A stretch of 64,000 bases of DNA from Labia minor (GCA_963082975.1 OY720347.1:9778225-9842224); one strand, 5' to 3'; shown: positions 1-12,305, counted from the stretch's first letter. The notes: generated by a model from the letters alone, not told the origin. Made by a program: numbers and translations.

Positions 1-29
1 GAGCGCCGAAGGCGCTCGGGGCAGCTAGT
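1..29 (+). mobile_element. Helitron 3' terminus (cut by window start)
   Basis: The first bases form a GC-rich hairpin (GAGCGCC-GAA-GGCGCTC) followed by a short spacer and CTAG at 25-28, then T. A hairpin just before CTRR is the classical 3' end of a Helitron. Related ends occur at 13197-13275 and, rearranged, at 45840-45925. The body lies outside the window. Confidence 0.6.
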
Positions 30-44
30 ATATATATATATATA

Positions 45-504
45 TACGAGGGTGGGGTGAAAAGTTTCCGGCCAAGAAAAACGATGTTTTTAAATTTTTT
101 TTTGCTTTATTTTTTAACATAATCTCCATCAACACAGATACATTTCTCATAACGGTGTTCTAATTTAGTTAATTAATTTTTTAAATTTAATTTGATTCTC
201 AAGTCCCGTCAACAGTTATGAATCGACGCAAAAATTCGTTTGGATTACGCCTAGAGCGCCAAATTGTCGGGAGAAATGGTTTTTCGAAGTAGTTTTTGGT
301 ATAACGTTAGAAAATGCGGCACCCACCTTGCACACAGCTTTCCATGTTCAAATGGTTGTGCAAAATATTTCGCACACGTTCAGCTGACATCGTACAGGTC
401 TCAGCTATCTTGAATGTTGAAAAATAAAGCAAAAAAAAAAAAAAAAAAATTTAAAAACATCGTTTTTCTTGTACAGGCCGGAAACTTCTCACCCCACCCT
501 CGTA
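45..504. mobile_element. mariner-type MITE, GGTGGGG family, copy 1
   Basis: Long terminal inverted repeats begin TACGAGGGTGGGGTGAAAAG and the other end mirrors this, with TA at both edges. Internally it keeps a strip resembling the N-terminal coding part of a mariner transposase but no usable ORF. Sister copies are at 16087-16534, 30231-30703 and 51680-52034. It is a non-autonomous deletion derivative. Confidence 0.75.
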
Positions 505-509
505 TATAC

Positions 510-794
510 CAGTGATTCCCACCTTTTTTTTTACCGCGGCACATTTTTAACGATTTAAGAATTGAACGGCACACAAAGAAAAAGATAAGTGTAAAAGTTA
601 TTTATTTATTTACCATATTGAAAAAATTGAAAAAATGTCGAAAATGTTTAAGAGCCTGATCGCAAAAACAATTTACCTTTTTTTTACATACATATAAAAT
701 AAATAAGTATACTTTTTCTTAATTTGATTTTACATTTGTAAAATATAGCAGCACATTTTGAAAATCTCGCGGCACACTAAAGTCGAGAATCACT
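510..794. mobile_element. hAT MITE, CAGTGATTCTCAACC family
   Basis: It starts CAGTGATTCCCACC and ends GAGAATCACTG. Flanking 8-mers match at 7 of 8 (GTATATAC at 502-509, ATATATAC at 795-802). The left duplication overlaps the end of the preceding mariner-type MITE, so this hAT inserted after it. Relatives are at 28363, 46969, 49369 and 56313. Confidence 0.75.
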
Positions 795-1974
795 GATATA
801 TACAGAGATGGAAAGAAATTAAAAGTTTAGTAAATATTTTAAATTTATCTATATTTATTAATTTAATCAATCTACATAACATACTATTATATATTAGAAT
901 ATAGATGATTTAATATAGGAATTTGTTTTTTTTTTGTTTATTTTTTTCAATATTAAAATATAAACTTAGTTATTTAAACATTAATTTATAAAATGAAAAG
1001 TATCTAGTAATTAAATTATAACACAAAAAATATGCTCTAATTTAACTTAAACTTTTTTATTTGATTTCATTATTTGACAAAAGTTTTAGTTTATTAGCGA
1101 GTGAATAAAAGAAAAAAAAATAACTTTCATTTTAGTAATATAAATATACATAAATATATATTTATGTGTTAAATATAATATAGTAAGTAAATACACATTT
1201 ACTTCATTACTCATTAAATTTACTAAATTAAATATCAAAGTTATAAATTATATAATATAATAATTATTGAAATAAAATAAATTATTTTGAAAGAATCCAA
1301 GAAATCTAAATAATGATATTTTATATAATACTTTTATTTTCTCGTAAATAATCTAATGTACGTGGGTATGAATATATTTTGAACTCTTCAAGATATCAAA
1401 ATATGTTTCCCATATGTTGACATGATCAGCCATTTTAAATTAGTAGTTAGTTTGTGACAACTGAACTGGGTATGAATATATTTTGAACTCTTCAAGATAT
1501 CCTTACATTAATCATTAAATAAAAAAAAGATCATAAAATTGTCTACTAAGAGTTTTAGTGTTATATTAATGTTATAGATTTAGCACGAAAATATAAAAAA
1601 ATTGTGAATTGTCCCTATTAAATGATAGCGTTGCATTACTTCATTTCTTGGTTGAATATTCATTGGATTTAATTAAAAAATTTATAAATAATATATTAAT
1701 TAACATAGTTTTTACTAATTAATATTTAGATTGTTATCTTATTAAGTGACATTGTTAACGAAACAATTATATTTTGTAATCAAGTAAAATTATTGAGAAA
1801 AAAAATACTACATATTTTTCTTTTTTAAATAAATTTTAAAGACTTTCATTTCATTTACTTAATCACAATCCTAAAGTCTTAAAAAAATTATAAAATTATT
1901 AATTTATTAATAAGAGTTATTTAAGTAAATGAAGGATAGTTATAGATAAATTTATATTATGTATATATAATATA
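795..1974. other. AT-rich intergenic stretch, no gene
   Basis: I see no coding region. A sequence beginning GGTATGAATATATTTTGAAC occurs twice (about 1366-1396 and 1469-1501). The bases around 1398-1467 match the interior of the mariner copy that follows (about 2068-2130), so this is a mariner-derived scrap with a local duplication. Confidence 0.5.
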
Positions 1975-2808
1975 TACGAGGTCTGTTCCAAAGAAAAAGG
2001 TGAATTTTGAATTTTCACGGACTCTGTACATTCGATTATCGAATTTTTTTTGTTAAGTTGGTACACATGTTTTTCATATGTTGACATGATCAGCCATTTT
2101 AAATTAGTCGTTAGTTTTTGACAACTGAAAAAGTTTGTCACGTTTTTGTGTGTTCTTCAATTTTTTACTTAAAAAATGGAGCAAAGAATCTGTATTAAAT
2201 TTTCCGTTAAAAATGGAATAATGTGCTCCAACGCACTTAAAATGTCTCGGCGAGTCTAGTTTGTCTCAAAAAATGATTATAAGTGGTATAAAATGTGAAG
2301 ATATTGCTCACTGTTTTCTTCGGTTACAATAGCGTGATGCATCATGAGTTCTTGTCAACGGATCGTACTGTTAATAAGGAATACTACAAGGAAGTTTTGC
2401 AGCATTTGCGTGAAGCAATACGGCTAAAACGATCGGAATTGTGGAAAAACAAATCATGGATTCTGCATAATGCACCAGCACACACATCATTGTTTGTTCG
2501 TGATTTTTTGGTCAAAAACAACACCGTAATTATGCCTCAACCACCGCATTCAGCAGATTTCGCTCCCTGCGACATTTTCCTACTCCCAAAACTGAAGAGA
2601 CGAATGAAAGGAAAGCGTTTTGCCACAATGGATGAGATAAAGTCATAATCGAAGAACGAGCTGATGACCATACCGAAAAGTGCATTTAAGAAGTGCTTCG
2701 ACGATTGGAAGATGCACTGGCCTAAGGGGAATTATTTTGAAGGGAACAAAATGGATATTGATTTCGAAATAATTCAAAATTCACCATTTCATTTGAACAA
2801 ACCTCGTA
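1975..2808 (+). mobile_element. deleted mariner element, ACGAGGTCTGTTC family
   Basis: Inverted termini (TACGAGGTCTGTTCCAAAG at the left, mirrored by GAACAAACCTCGTA at the right) are flanked by TA. The interior holds the C-terminal part of a mariner transposase on the + strand. At about 0.83 kb it is shorter than a full mariner (about 1.3 kb). Relatives are at 15063-15541, 37026-37654, 42165-42335 and 50424-50838. Confidence 0.8.
2295..2648 (+). pseudogene. mariner transposase C-terminal fragment
   Basis: This is a 117-residue open stretch with the mariner catalytic-core pattern WILHNAPAHTSL, then PQPPHSADFAPCDIFLLPKL. In active mariners the first motif reads HDNAPAH; here the catalytic Asp is missing, although the later Asp of the D34D pair (PCD) remains. 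The N-terminal DNA-binding half is absent and the frame is interrupted after KGKRFATMDEIKS. The protein would be inactive. Confidence 0.8.
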
Positions 2809-3554
2809 TATAACAATATTTCTAATATTTCTAATAATAATAAATATATTTATTATTTAAACATTTTTTCTTAAGATTATTATAAATATTTGCAATCATT
2901 TAACGGTTTAAATTGTATTTCACTTCCAAAGACCAATAAAAGTAAAATTGATTTATTAGGTTTATCATAAATATTATAATTTATTATAATTTATGAAATA
3001 AAATGTCAAACTCTGAAAAATTGTATGATTTTGATTTATTTCAAGTTGATTTAGTCAATCTCGATTTTTTTCTCTTTCCTTCCTTCTATTTAATATACTT
3101 ATCACATGTCTAATCATTTTAGTTCACTTGCCATTTTTCTACTACTTCAAGGTCTATTCTTTTCTAGTTCCGCTCTACTCCTTTTACCTAATAAAATTTG
3201 TTTTTTTTAAATAACATTCACCATAAAAAAAAAAAAATTAAAAATAATTTTAAATAGAAAATCCATAAACATTCACTTTTATTCAATTTAATTTTAATCA
3301 TTGAAGTTGAATAATTTATATAAATTATATTTGATAAATTAAAATTAAATTACCAGTCAATTTTTATACAATATATATATATATATATTAACAACTGCGA
3401 TTAAAGTTCAAATGATATATTTTAATTTATCCACAATGATATATTTTTAAACTATTAAATAAATAAATATTTCTAGATGAAATAAAATTTTTATAGTATA
3501 GAATTAGTAATTATGGAATAATAGGATTCATACACATAAATCCCTATTATAAAT
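2809..3554. other. AT-rich intergenic stretch, no gene
   Basis: I see only AT-rich sequence with a short (TA)n run near 3370-3388. There is no supported coding region. Confidence 0.5.
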
Positions 3555-4128
3555 AAGCTGGAGTGTCTCCACTCGACTATCTCGCAAATTTGAATTGGAT
3601 TAATTAACATATATTATATTTAAATTAAATTTAATTAATTATAAATTATAAATTAAAATTAATAATATATTTTAAACCAGCGCTGGGTGTTTGGCACTTT
3701 GTTAATGACACCACGTCACCAGCGATTCAATCAAGTTGAAATTCTAAATATAGCAGTTTTATACAAATTTTAATCATGTGAAAAACTATTAAACATCTAT
3801 CTTTATTTTTACAGTCACTTTAGACGAAAAAAAATCAAAACGTAGGTAATGACCCTCTTCCGGTTGAGCTACATTTTTCAAAAGTTGATAGAAAACTACG
3901 AATTTTGAATAATGGCCGTATACCAAATTTCATGATTCTAGCTCAAAGCATTTTTGTCTAATCTTGTCTACACACACACACAAATACACATACACACACA
4001 CACACAGACATTTTTCTCAACCTTAGTGAAAATGATTCAGGAACCTTCAAAACGTATAAAAACATCAAAATCTCGACAGTGAAAATTTTCGTGATCGCAA
4101 TACTATCTCTGGCGAGATAGTAAAAATT
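3555..4128 (+). mobile_element. HINE/DINE-1-like element, copy 1
   Basis: It begins AGCTGGAGTGTCTCCACTCG (a hairpin, GAGTG-TCTC-CACTC) and ends with a second hairpin, ACTATCTC-TGGC-GAGATAGT. ACTATCTCGC near the left and GCGAGATAGT at the right form subterminal inverted repeats. The interior carries a (CA)n microsatellite. Terminal hairpins, subterminal repeats and an internal microsatellite are the layout of DINE-1/Helentron-associated elements. No coding capacity. Confidence 0.6.
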
Positions 4129-4264
4129 GTTTATTACATCCCACCCTCGTAATATAAATCATATATTTTGGAATTAAAAATAAAATAAAAATGGAAAAGA
4201 TACTAGAAAATTAAAATTAAATATATCAAGTGAACATCTGAAAGCTGAATTTTGTATTTTATAT

Positions 4265-4853
4265 TTTTACTATCTCGCCAGAGATAGTATTGCGATCATG
4301 AAAATTTTCGATGTTTTTATACGTTTTGAAGGTTCTTGAATCATTTTCACTAAAGTGGAGAACAATGTGTGTGTGTCTGTATGTGTGTATGTATGTAGAC
4401 AAGATTACGCAAAACGGTTTGAGCTATAATCATGAAATTTGGTATACGGGATTATTCCTAATTCGTAGTTCTCTATCAACTTTTGAGAAATGTAGCTCAA
4501 TCGAAAGAGGGTCATTACCTACAACGTTTTGATTTTTTTTCGTTTAAAGTGACCGTAAAAATAAAGATATATGTTTGTTAGTTTTTCACATGATTAAAAA
4601 TTGTATAAAACTGCTATATATATAATTTCAGCTTGATTGAATCGCTGAAAGTAACGGAATTAATTTTTTAACACTGCAAATCACGCGCCAACACGTGATT
4701 TGGTGCAAATAACAAAGAGCCAAACATGTGCTGATTTAATAAATATTATTTATTAATTTTAGTTTATAATTAATTAAATTTAATTTAAATATAATATATA
4801 AATATTAATACATGTTATAAAATGCGAGATAGCCGAGTGGAGACACTCCAGCT
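4265..4853 (-). mobile_element. HINE/DINE-1-like element, copy 2 (inverted)
   Basis: This is the same family as 3555-4128 in opposite orientation, complete from the ACTATCTC hairpin to the final GGAGACACTCCAGCT. The two copies lie about 136 bp apart and form a large imperfect inverted repeat. Confidence 0.65.
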
Positions 4854-5065
4854 TATTTTAAATTTTCTTTTATACTCGTATTTAATCATAAATAATTATT
4901 CAATATTTAAAAAAAGTGCATACCATTGCTTTCTAATGCAATAATATATATATGTATCTATGTATATAATGTAAAATTCCAAAGATTAAACCAACCGATA
5001 GGATATCGAAGTGAACGATTGAATATGAAGGGAGTTGTTACTTTACTTTCTCATAAATCCAATTA

Positions 5066-5070
5066 ACAGT
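5066..5070 (+). promoter_or_regulatory. candidate arthropod initiator (ACAGT)
   Basis: AACAGTTCGTTCGTTC at 5066-5081 resembles the arthropod Inr (TCAGT/ACAGT). A DPE-like GGACG lies about 30 bases downstream, two bases off the ideal spacing. It sits just upstream of the putative first exon. This is sequence resemblance only. Confidence 0.35.
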
Positions 5071-5263
5071 TCGTTCGTTCATTCAAGTAACTCAGGGGAC
5101 GGCGAAGAAGGAGATGGTTTCGGTCCTGGCAGAGGGGGGGAGGTATTAAACGTCGTGTTAGAGCATGTCTCCATTCATTCTCATTCACAGGGCAGTGCAA
5201 GTGCAAATCTATTCAAACATTCAATCAACTACCCATCAAAAAAACAACAACAACAAAAAACAG
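5068..5263 (+). other. candidate 5' non-coding exon (possibly peroxidase exon 1)
   Basis: This short stretch has much higher GC than its surroundings and ends in a strong donor, CAG|GTAAGC, at 5264. It lies on the same strand as the peroxidase, whose first coding exon is preceded by an acceptor (ATTTGTAG at 28749), so an upstream non-coding exon must exist. An open frame runs through it but reads into the intron. The link to the peroxidase is inferred. Confidence 0.4.
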
Positions 5264-5269
5264 GTAAGC

Positions 5270-6870
5270 ATTCAATACCAACATTTATTTTATTATTATT
5301 ATTATTATTACTAGTTAAATTAATATATATGTATATAAGTTAAATTAATATATATATAATAAACAATATTTAAATTAATAATTATATATAATTTGAATTT
5401 AAAATTTAAAATTATAATAAATTGATTAAAGATGATTAATATTAATTTATTTCATTAAATAAATATTTTTATCATTTTTATTTATATCAAGGATAAAATA
5501 AATTTTATATATGTAAATCTTTTTCAAACGAAAATTCTATTTTATTCTAATAATCCTATCATCGAATTGATTTTTTTAAAATCATTATTCGTATAAAATA
5601 ATAAAATATTAATTTGTTATGACCGAAAAGAGAAAATTTTGAAATTTCATTATTTGTTAAGATTACAAAAAAAAGGAGAGCAGGTTTTTAAGGGCCATTG
5701 GGCTGTACCTATCATAATTACAAATATTTATATATTTTAAAAAAAAAAATTACTGATATTATTAATATTATTATTAATAATAAAAATATTTTATGTGGGT
5801 GTTTCATTAAAATTAATAAAATGAATAAATTTTATTATTCCTCTTTTATTTAAATTAGTTGATGGAAACCAAATAAAATTTTCTAAAAGAAAAAATAAGT
5901 ATTACTTAAATATTTTGATTTATAAAATTATTTATTTTATTTTTTTTTTAATTGATTTTTTACTAAATTTATAAAAATATCTGAATATTGAATATTTTTA
6001 TAATAAAAGTTAATAGAAATTAATGTATTCAAATGAAGGAATTGGCTTTTTTGTATATCTGGATCTTTGCTGGAACTTCTCCTTACCTTACATTAATTAA
6101 TTTAATTTAGTTTTTTTTTTAAAAATATTTTATATTATTCAATTTTTAATTACATATGTATATCAAATAATCAATTTTATAATAAGAAATGAAAAATATA
6201 TAAATTATTATATATATAAGTTTTTATATTTAATTTATATCGATAAAATCATTTTATTATTATTTTTTTTTTTTATAATAAAACAAATTAATATCAAAAA
6301 AATAATACACAAGTTACTTATTATTATATATATATGCAAAATACAAAATTACAATATCATATAAAGATTATTAAATTAAATTATTATTTATAGATATTAT
6401 TAAAATACGTTTAAATATTTATTTCCTATATTCTAAAAAAACTTGCTAATGAATAAATTTATTATTATTATAAAGAGAAGATACCTAGAAAAACTAGTAA
6501 TATAATACAGGTAATGAATGATTTAATTTAATAATATTCATTCATTATTTATTCAAAATACTTTAAATTACATTATAAAACATGATATATTAATATATAT
6601 ATATATAAATATCAATGATTAAAAAATCACAACATTGTAATTATTCACATAATTGTTAGGCATAATTAATTTGAGCTCAAATTGAATGAGTCCAAAGTAT
6701 ATATAAATATATATATATATATATCTTAATGCTTAACTAGTATTTATATTTAAATTCTCCTTGGAATATAATTTTAGATAAAATATCTTTCATAGAATTG
6801 TATAAATATGTTTATATATATATATATATATATAATTGTATGTTGGTTTAGATTTCCGTAAATGTTATTG
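5270..6870. other. AT-rich stretch, no gene
   Basis: I see AT-rich sequence with several (TA)n runs (for example about 6708-6723 and 6815-6833). I found no coding region or named repeat. Confidence 0.5.
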
Positions 6871-6877
6871 TTATTAT

Positions 6878-7362
6878 TACTATCAGATTTATCAGGGATA
6901 TAATCAAGTATTTTTGCGAGATTGTTTTCTCGACGTTTCGGCACCCATTTTGGCGCCATTTTCAAGAGGGTTAATATCGGGATTTTGGGTTGATAGGTTG
7001 GGTGGTTTTTTATTCTCTGCCTTGCTGTGGAGTACCGAAGAATCCTGGGCAATCCTTAACACACGTCCGCACTGGACAACTTTGGTTAGCCTCGGGCTGT
7101 TGTCCAGTGCGGACGTATGCCAGTCTCAGGATTGCTCAAGATTCTTCGGAGCTCTACAGCAATGCAGTGAGTAAAAAATCACCCAACCTATCAACCCAAA
7201 ATCCCGATATTAACCCTTGGTCACAAAGACTAAGAACCAGAATACCAAAAATATTCCCACCAAAATTATCTCTTGAAAATGGCTCAAAAATGGGTGCCGA
7301 AACTCCGAGAAAACAATCTCACAAAAATACGTGATTATATCCCTGATAAATCTGATAGTAAT
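6878..7362. mobile_element. palindromic foldback MITE
   Basis: Almost the whole element is an inverted repeat. ACTATCAGATTTATCAGGGA at the left is mirrored by CCTGATAAATCTGATAGT at the right, and the arms meet around GTCCGCACTGGACAAC (7065-7080) and its complement (about 7099-7114). Open frames here are by-products of the palindrome. Partial relatives are at 8515-8690 and 27856-28195. Confidence 0.7.
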
Positions 7363-7795
7363 ATATATATATATTATTTAGCTAATTTCCATTTGAAATT
7401 TAAAATCTGAAACATGAAGTATTTTTTATTTATTCATCATAAATTGTATTCAAATATTCCAATGAAATATAGTCCTTTAAAATTTTCAAGTTTACAGAAA
7501 AATTTTTTTGAAGAAATCATTTGGTGAACAAATAAATAAAACATTTTTATTTATATAGAATAATTTTTGTTTATTATTCATATTTCCTGAATATTTCTTA
7601 AACCAATAAGGATATAGTTAATAAAAATAAAAATAAAAAAAAACCTCAAAATTACAGGTTATATACTTTACTAATATTTCTAATTAAGTAATAATTCTTG
7701 GAATGGATTTGATAATATCTTTGGCATTTCTATATCATCTCAACGATTGATTATTTCAATTGATATTCAAATTGCATCAGGGGGAGGGTGAATGG
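7363..7795. other. no gene seen
   Basis: AT-rich sequence without a recognisable feature, up to the target duplication of the following SINE. Confidence 0.5.
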
Positions 7796-7805
7796 CTAAT
7801 AATAA

Positions 7806-8108
7806 AAAAAAAAACAAACAAAAATCTCTGACTTTGCACGTCCTACACAAGGACAACGCCTACCAAGCCGGTTATATCAATGAGGTCTTTATGATCAGTA
7901 GAACGGGTCCTCTCAACCTTTACCTTGATTTTCTTGATCGGAAACGCTATCAAGTAGCTTTTCCCCAATGTTGTTCCCGGAGGCTGGGTTGACTCGGTCC
8001 CATAGACCCCAGCTAGGGAAATTCCCTTGCCAGGCCCGGGACTTGAACCCGGGACCATGTGAATGTGAGGCAGGTTCGCTACCCACACACCCAATGGCGC
8101 CTTCATGA
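7806..8108 (-). mobile_element. tRNA-derived SINE, type A head
   Basis: On the minus strand it starts near GGCGCCATTGGGTGTGTGGG, carries a pol III box B (GGTTCAAGTCC) and a shared body, and ends in a T run. A perfect 10-bp duplication, CTAATAATAA, flanks it (7796-7805 and 8109-8118). ORFs across it are non-functional. Other type A copies are at 19250 and 43115. Confidence 0.85.
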
Positions 8109-8514
8109 CTAATAATAATCATACTAAAATATTTACTTTATTATTTCTCTTACTTATTTTAGTATCATATATGGTATAGAATTAGATATTTATAAGTTCC
8201 TTATTTTTTCAATACATTTAATTTATTATTATTATTATTATTATAAATAAATTATTGTTTCGAACTACTTAGTATATAGTCACGTTTTACTACTCTTTAT
8301 TTTTACTAGTATACTATATATAGACTATATAGATAATGGAAAAATAATATATTAAATATTATCCGTTTAAGGAAACCTACCATTTGCTGTTTGCAATTTA
8401 AAATTTTAAAATAAGATTTTCATTTATAAAACTTTTGTGTTTTTTTCATAATTATTAAATGGATTCATATATATATATTATTAAAAAATATTTTCGGGTT
8501 ATTTTCACGGTTAA

Positions 8515-8690
8515 TTGTGAAATTTAGATCTCGTGGTTTCGGCGCCCATTTTGGCGCTATTTTCAAGAGAGTTTATTTAGGAGGAAATTTTTTCGTATTC
8601 TGGGTCTTACACTGTATGGCAGTAGATTTGAGATTTTGAGACTCAAATCTCACAAATAAACGTGTAAATATCCCGGAAATAATTTCTCAT
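8515..8690. mobile_element. fragment of palindromic foldback MITE
   Basis: GGTTTCGGCGCCCATTTTGG and TTTTCAAGAGAG match the left arm of the 6878-7362 element. The rest is lost. Confidence 0.5.
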
Positions 8691-9161
8691 AATAATAAAA
8701 ACTTTCACTGAAACTTAAAGAATATAAGTTATTTAAAATTATATTTAAATTATTATCTATTTGATTATAAGCAAACTATTTATGTTACATTCTTATTACT
8801 GTTGACATAAACTTTTAGATAATAAAATAATTATTTATTAATTAATTGCTAAAGTAATTCTTCATCTCATTTTATATTTTATATATATATAAAATATATA
8901 TATTATTGTAGTATATAAGAGTTATAAAAATTGTTAAATAAATTTCAGATATAATTTTAACTTGAAATTTATTAATATAGATATAATTTTCATTTAAATG
9001 ATTATTATTTTATATTAAAATTAACAATTTTATTTTTAATTAGAAAGTTTTTACTCTTTTTATTTTAATTTAATCATTCATTTTAATATCTTGATAATTA
9101 TTATAATTATTATTTAATATTTGCATATTTTATTTAATTCAATGTTCCTTAAAGCCAATCA

Positions 9162-9185
9162 AAAAAAAAAAAAAAAAAAAAAAAA
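9162..9185. repeat. poly-A tract
   Basis: A run of about 24 A residues. It could be the tail of a decayed retroelement, but nothing recognisable precedes it. Confidence 0.8.
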
Positions 9186-9384
9186 TGTTGAAGAAGAAAA
9201 AGAAGAAGTGGTAACAGGGAAGTGATATCATAAAGTGGAAAGTGGAATAAAATAATAATAAACTCGTTTCTTGCATACTTCTTTAAATAATTCTATAAAA
9301 TTAATAGATTTAACTGCAGGCTCTAGTTTAAATATTTATAAATAAATTATGTAAACTTACCTATATTACACTTAAATATAATAA

Positions 9385-9634
9385 AACTTAAAATGAATAA
9401 TTTTTAATTAAACATTTGTTGAAGTTTCAAGTTTATTGATAAAATTATTTTATGCGCATTTCAATTAATTAAATTTTAATTAAAAATTATTCTTAAAAGT
9501 TCTTATATGACAGTATAAAACTTAATATAATAATTTTTAATTAAATATTTATTTTCAATTTTGATGTTGTAACAATTGAAATGCGCATAAAGTGAAACTT
9601 CACCAAATGTTTAATTATAAATTATTCATTTTAC
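9385..9634. mobile_element. AT-rich foldback MITE
   Basis: The left arm (about 9385-9472, with ATGCGCATTTCAATT) is mirrored by the right arm (about 9573-9634, with AATTGAAATGCGCAT). The arms match closely apart from a short insertion on the left. No coding sequence. Confidence 0.6.
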
Positions 9635-9659
9635 ACAAATTTAAAAAGGGCAATTTATT

Positions 9660-10150
9660 TATTTATTTATTTATTATGAAATTTATAATTGAAAGAGAAT
9701 AGAAAATTACAAAATCTATTTACATAAGAAAAATACAAGATTAATTTAAATATATGCGAGTTCCTAAATTAGGACAACTAAAAAATATAACAATCATTGG
9801 AATTATTAGATAGTTTAACTTATATAAGTATAATAATATTTCAATGAAAAAAAAATTGATTATTTTCTTTTTTTCAGTTTCCTATAATAAATAATTGAAA
9901 TATGTAGTGACAAATTTATTTTTTAAAATTTTGTAATAAGTGAGAATTTCTTTTAAAAAATAAGATTGTCCAATGTTCATGTGACATTTTGACAATATTT
10001 GTATTTCATGATGTTCTAAATTTTCAAATCGATACAATTTCATAATAATTTCTTTATTTAATTTTCGACCGCAACGAATCTAATTTAATGAAAAATATTG
10101 CAATGATGTGATTAAAAGAAAACATATCTATTATATATTCATAAAAAAAT
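9660..10150. other. no gene seen
   Basis: AT-rich with a short (TTTA)n run near 9655-9676. No supported feature. Confidence 0.45.
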
Positions 10151-10440
10151 AGTCATAAAACATACAGCCCTTAAACTTACGTATTAATTCACTCACTGAA
10201 AGACAAAAAAATATGGCCTGTGGATATAACATAATATATATTTCGTAATTTTATTTTATTTATATTTATAATATTTTGTATTTAAGGAAGCAGTGTCTGA
10301 CGAAGTTGATGGTGTCATTTAAATTTCCTATTTTAAGTTAAGAAAAAACTAATAAAGATGATTTTTCCCGAGGCTGAAACCAATACAGATCGATTTTTTT
10401 TTATAAAAATTATCTATGGTGTGAATTTCAAAAATACAAA
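10151..10440 (+). mobile_element. partial copy of the 2-kb foldback family arm
   Basis: Matches the arm sequences of the 23276-25290 foldback: CATACAGCCCTTAAAC at one end and GATAAT...CACACCATAG (AATTATCTATGGTGTGAATT) at the other. Another single arm is at 44950-45392. Confidence 0.6.
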
Positions 10441-11076
10441 TATATATACAATTTTTGCTAGTATAATAAGATAAGATAAATGAAAGAATAATTGGAATAA
10501 AAGATACTTTAGTTTCAGATTGTCTGATACTTGAAAAATATTAAAATTTCTATTTTTTTTATATAAATTACACATATAAAATTTTTAATGAATTCCATGC
10601 CGTGATATTAATAAAACTTTTCTTTATATAAATATATATATATTTATAGATCTACTTATACTCTTATATATTTATATTTTTAACTAATTAAATCTAAATC
10701 ATGGATGCATCAAATATTTATCAAATATACAATAAGTAATGTAAATAAATTTCATACATATAATAATCAAGATAAATATACAATATAAAAATCTTTTCAC
10801 ATTTTACTTATATCGAGTGAAATTTAATTTCTTTTTTAATCAAAAGTATATACATATTATAATTAATTGAAAAATATGTATTTATTCATAGGTAAATAAT
10901 ATTTAACATTTAAAATTAAGATTATAAAACAATAAAATTGAAATTATATACAGTAAATTTCAATTTAAAAAAAAAATGAAAATTAAAATTAAACTATTCA
11001 ATTAGAAGAAATTAGATGAAATTTAAATGAAAAAATTTATTTTAACAACAATTATGTGTTGATTTATTGTACTTAA
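10441..11076. other. no gene seen
   Basis: AT-rich sequence with no supported coding region or repeat family. Confidence 0.45.
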
Positions 11077-11342
11077 GGCACCACAGGGTAGAGGACAGCG
11101 TAGCTGGTTCACATTCCTGTGGTCCCGGGTTCAAGTCCGGGGCCTGGCAAGGGATTTTCTCTAGATAGGGTCTTTCTCCGGGATCAACATTGGGAAAGCT
11201 GCTTGATATCGCCTCCGATCTAGAAAATCAAGATAAAGGATGATAGGACCCGTTCTACTGATCATAGGACACCTCTAATTGATATAACCGACTTGATAGG
11301 CCTTGTCCTTGCATAGGATGTACAAAAGTCAGAGGTCTTTTT
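11077..11342 (+). mobile_element. tRNA-derived SINE, type B head
   Basis: The head GGCACCACAGGGTAGAGG is followed by box A (TAGCTGG region), box B GGTTCAAGTCC, the shared SINE body and a T run. It is more diverged than the other copies and I see no clear target duplication, so it is probably older. Confidence 0.75.
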
Positions 11343-12032
11343 ATTATTCCTACATTAAAGTACAAAAATCATAAAAATATTTAAAAAAATGAATAGAAAT
11401 TTATTAATTTTTTAAAAAATGAACTCTTTTTTATGGTACATGTATATATTACAAGATTATTTTATTTAATCTTAAAGGATTTTCTTCTTTTTTTTAAAGA
11501 ATTGTTGCCATATGGTTTAGTCATATATAATCATTGCAAAGAATTAAATAATGTTGCAACTGGTATATATCAGTATTGGTCTTTTATATTGTAAAGTGTC
11601 GTGAGTAGGAAGAATGTCACGATTGCCCCGGGATTCGAACTCTTGTCTTGTCTATTCAATGCCAATTGCCTTCAGGGGTTGAATGCCTTTCACCAATGAA
11701 TTTATAATCCCTTCATTTGCCCTTAATATCTTGGCCAATAGTAAAAGAGAGAGGGAGAGAGAAAATAGAAAGAAATAGAAGCAAATAAAATCAATACTAC
11801 TAATACTATTTGTTAGTTACTTAACATTTTATAATGTCCTCGATCGTTTTGCTTTTCATATGATCTAAAGTGGTTTCTATTTTTTATTCATTTATTAATC
11901 TATTTGGGAATTAATTATATATACACCAATATCTTCTTATAATGTATTAATTAAACATATTGAATATGTTTATATTATTATTAGCTGATTTAAATTAATA
12001 TTAACAATTTAAAAAATTTTGTTAATCAATCA

Positions 12033-12305
12033 CCTTTTTGTACGTCCTAAGCAAGGACAACGCCTGCCAAGTTGGTTATATCAATGAGGTGTTCTATGAT
12101 CAGTAGAACGGGTCCTCTCAACCTTTACCTTGATTTTCTTGATCGGAGGCGCTATGAAGTAGCTTTTCCCCAATGTTGTTCCCGGAGGCTGGGTTGACTC
12201 CGTCCAATAGGCCCCATCTACGGAAATTCCCTTGCAAGGCCCGGGACTTGAAGCCGGGATCACGAGAATCTAAGGCAGATTCGCTAACCTCTCACCCTGT
12301 GGATA
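12033..12305 (-). mobile_element. tRNA-derived SINE, type B head, inverted
   Basis: Minus-strand copy whose head reads CCACAGGGTGAGAGGTTAGC. A perfect 12-bp duplication, GTTAATCAATCA, flanks it (12021-12032 and 12306-12317). Confidence 0.85.

Noticed and set aside
5035..5343. 102-codon ORF starting MLLYFLINP
   Set aside because: It reads through a strong splice donor into low-complexity intron sequence. A non-coding first exon is a better explanation.
6774..7334. Four overlapping ORFs of 92-114 codons
   Set aside because: They are by-products of a palindromic foldback MITE, the same sequence read in both directions.
7792..8122. Three overlapping open frames on both strands
   Set aside because: They lie entirely within a tRNA-derived SINE and similar frames recur in every copy (12081, 19312, 38874, 43125), so they are not genes.
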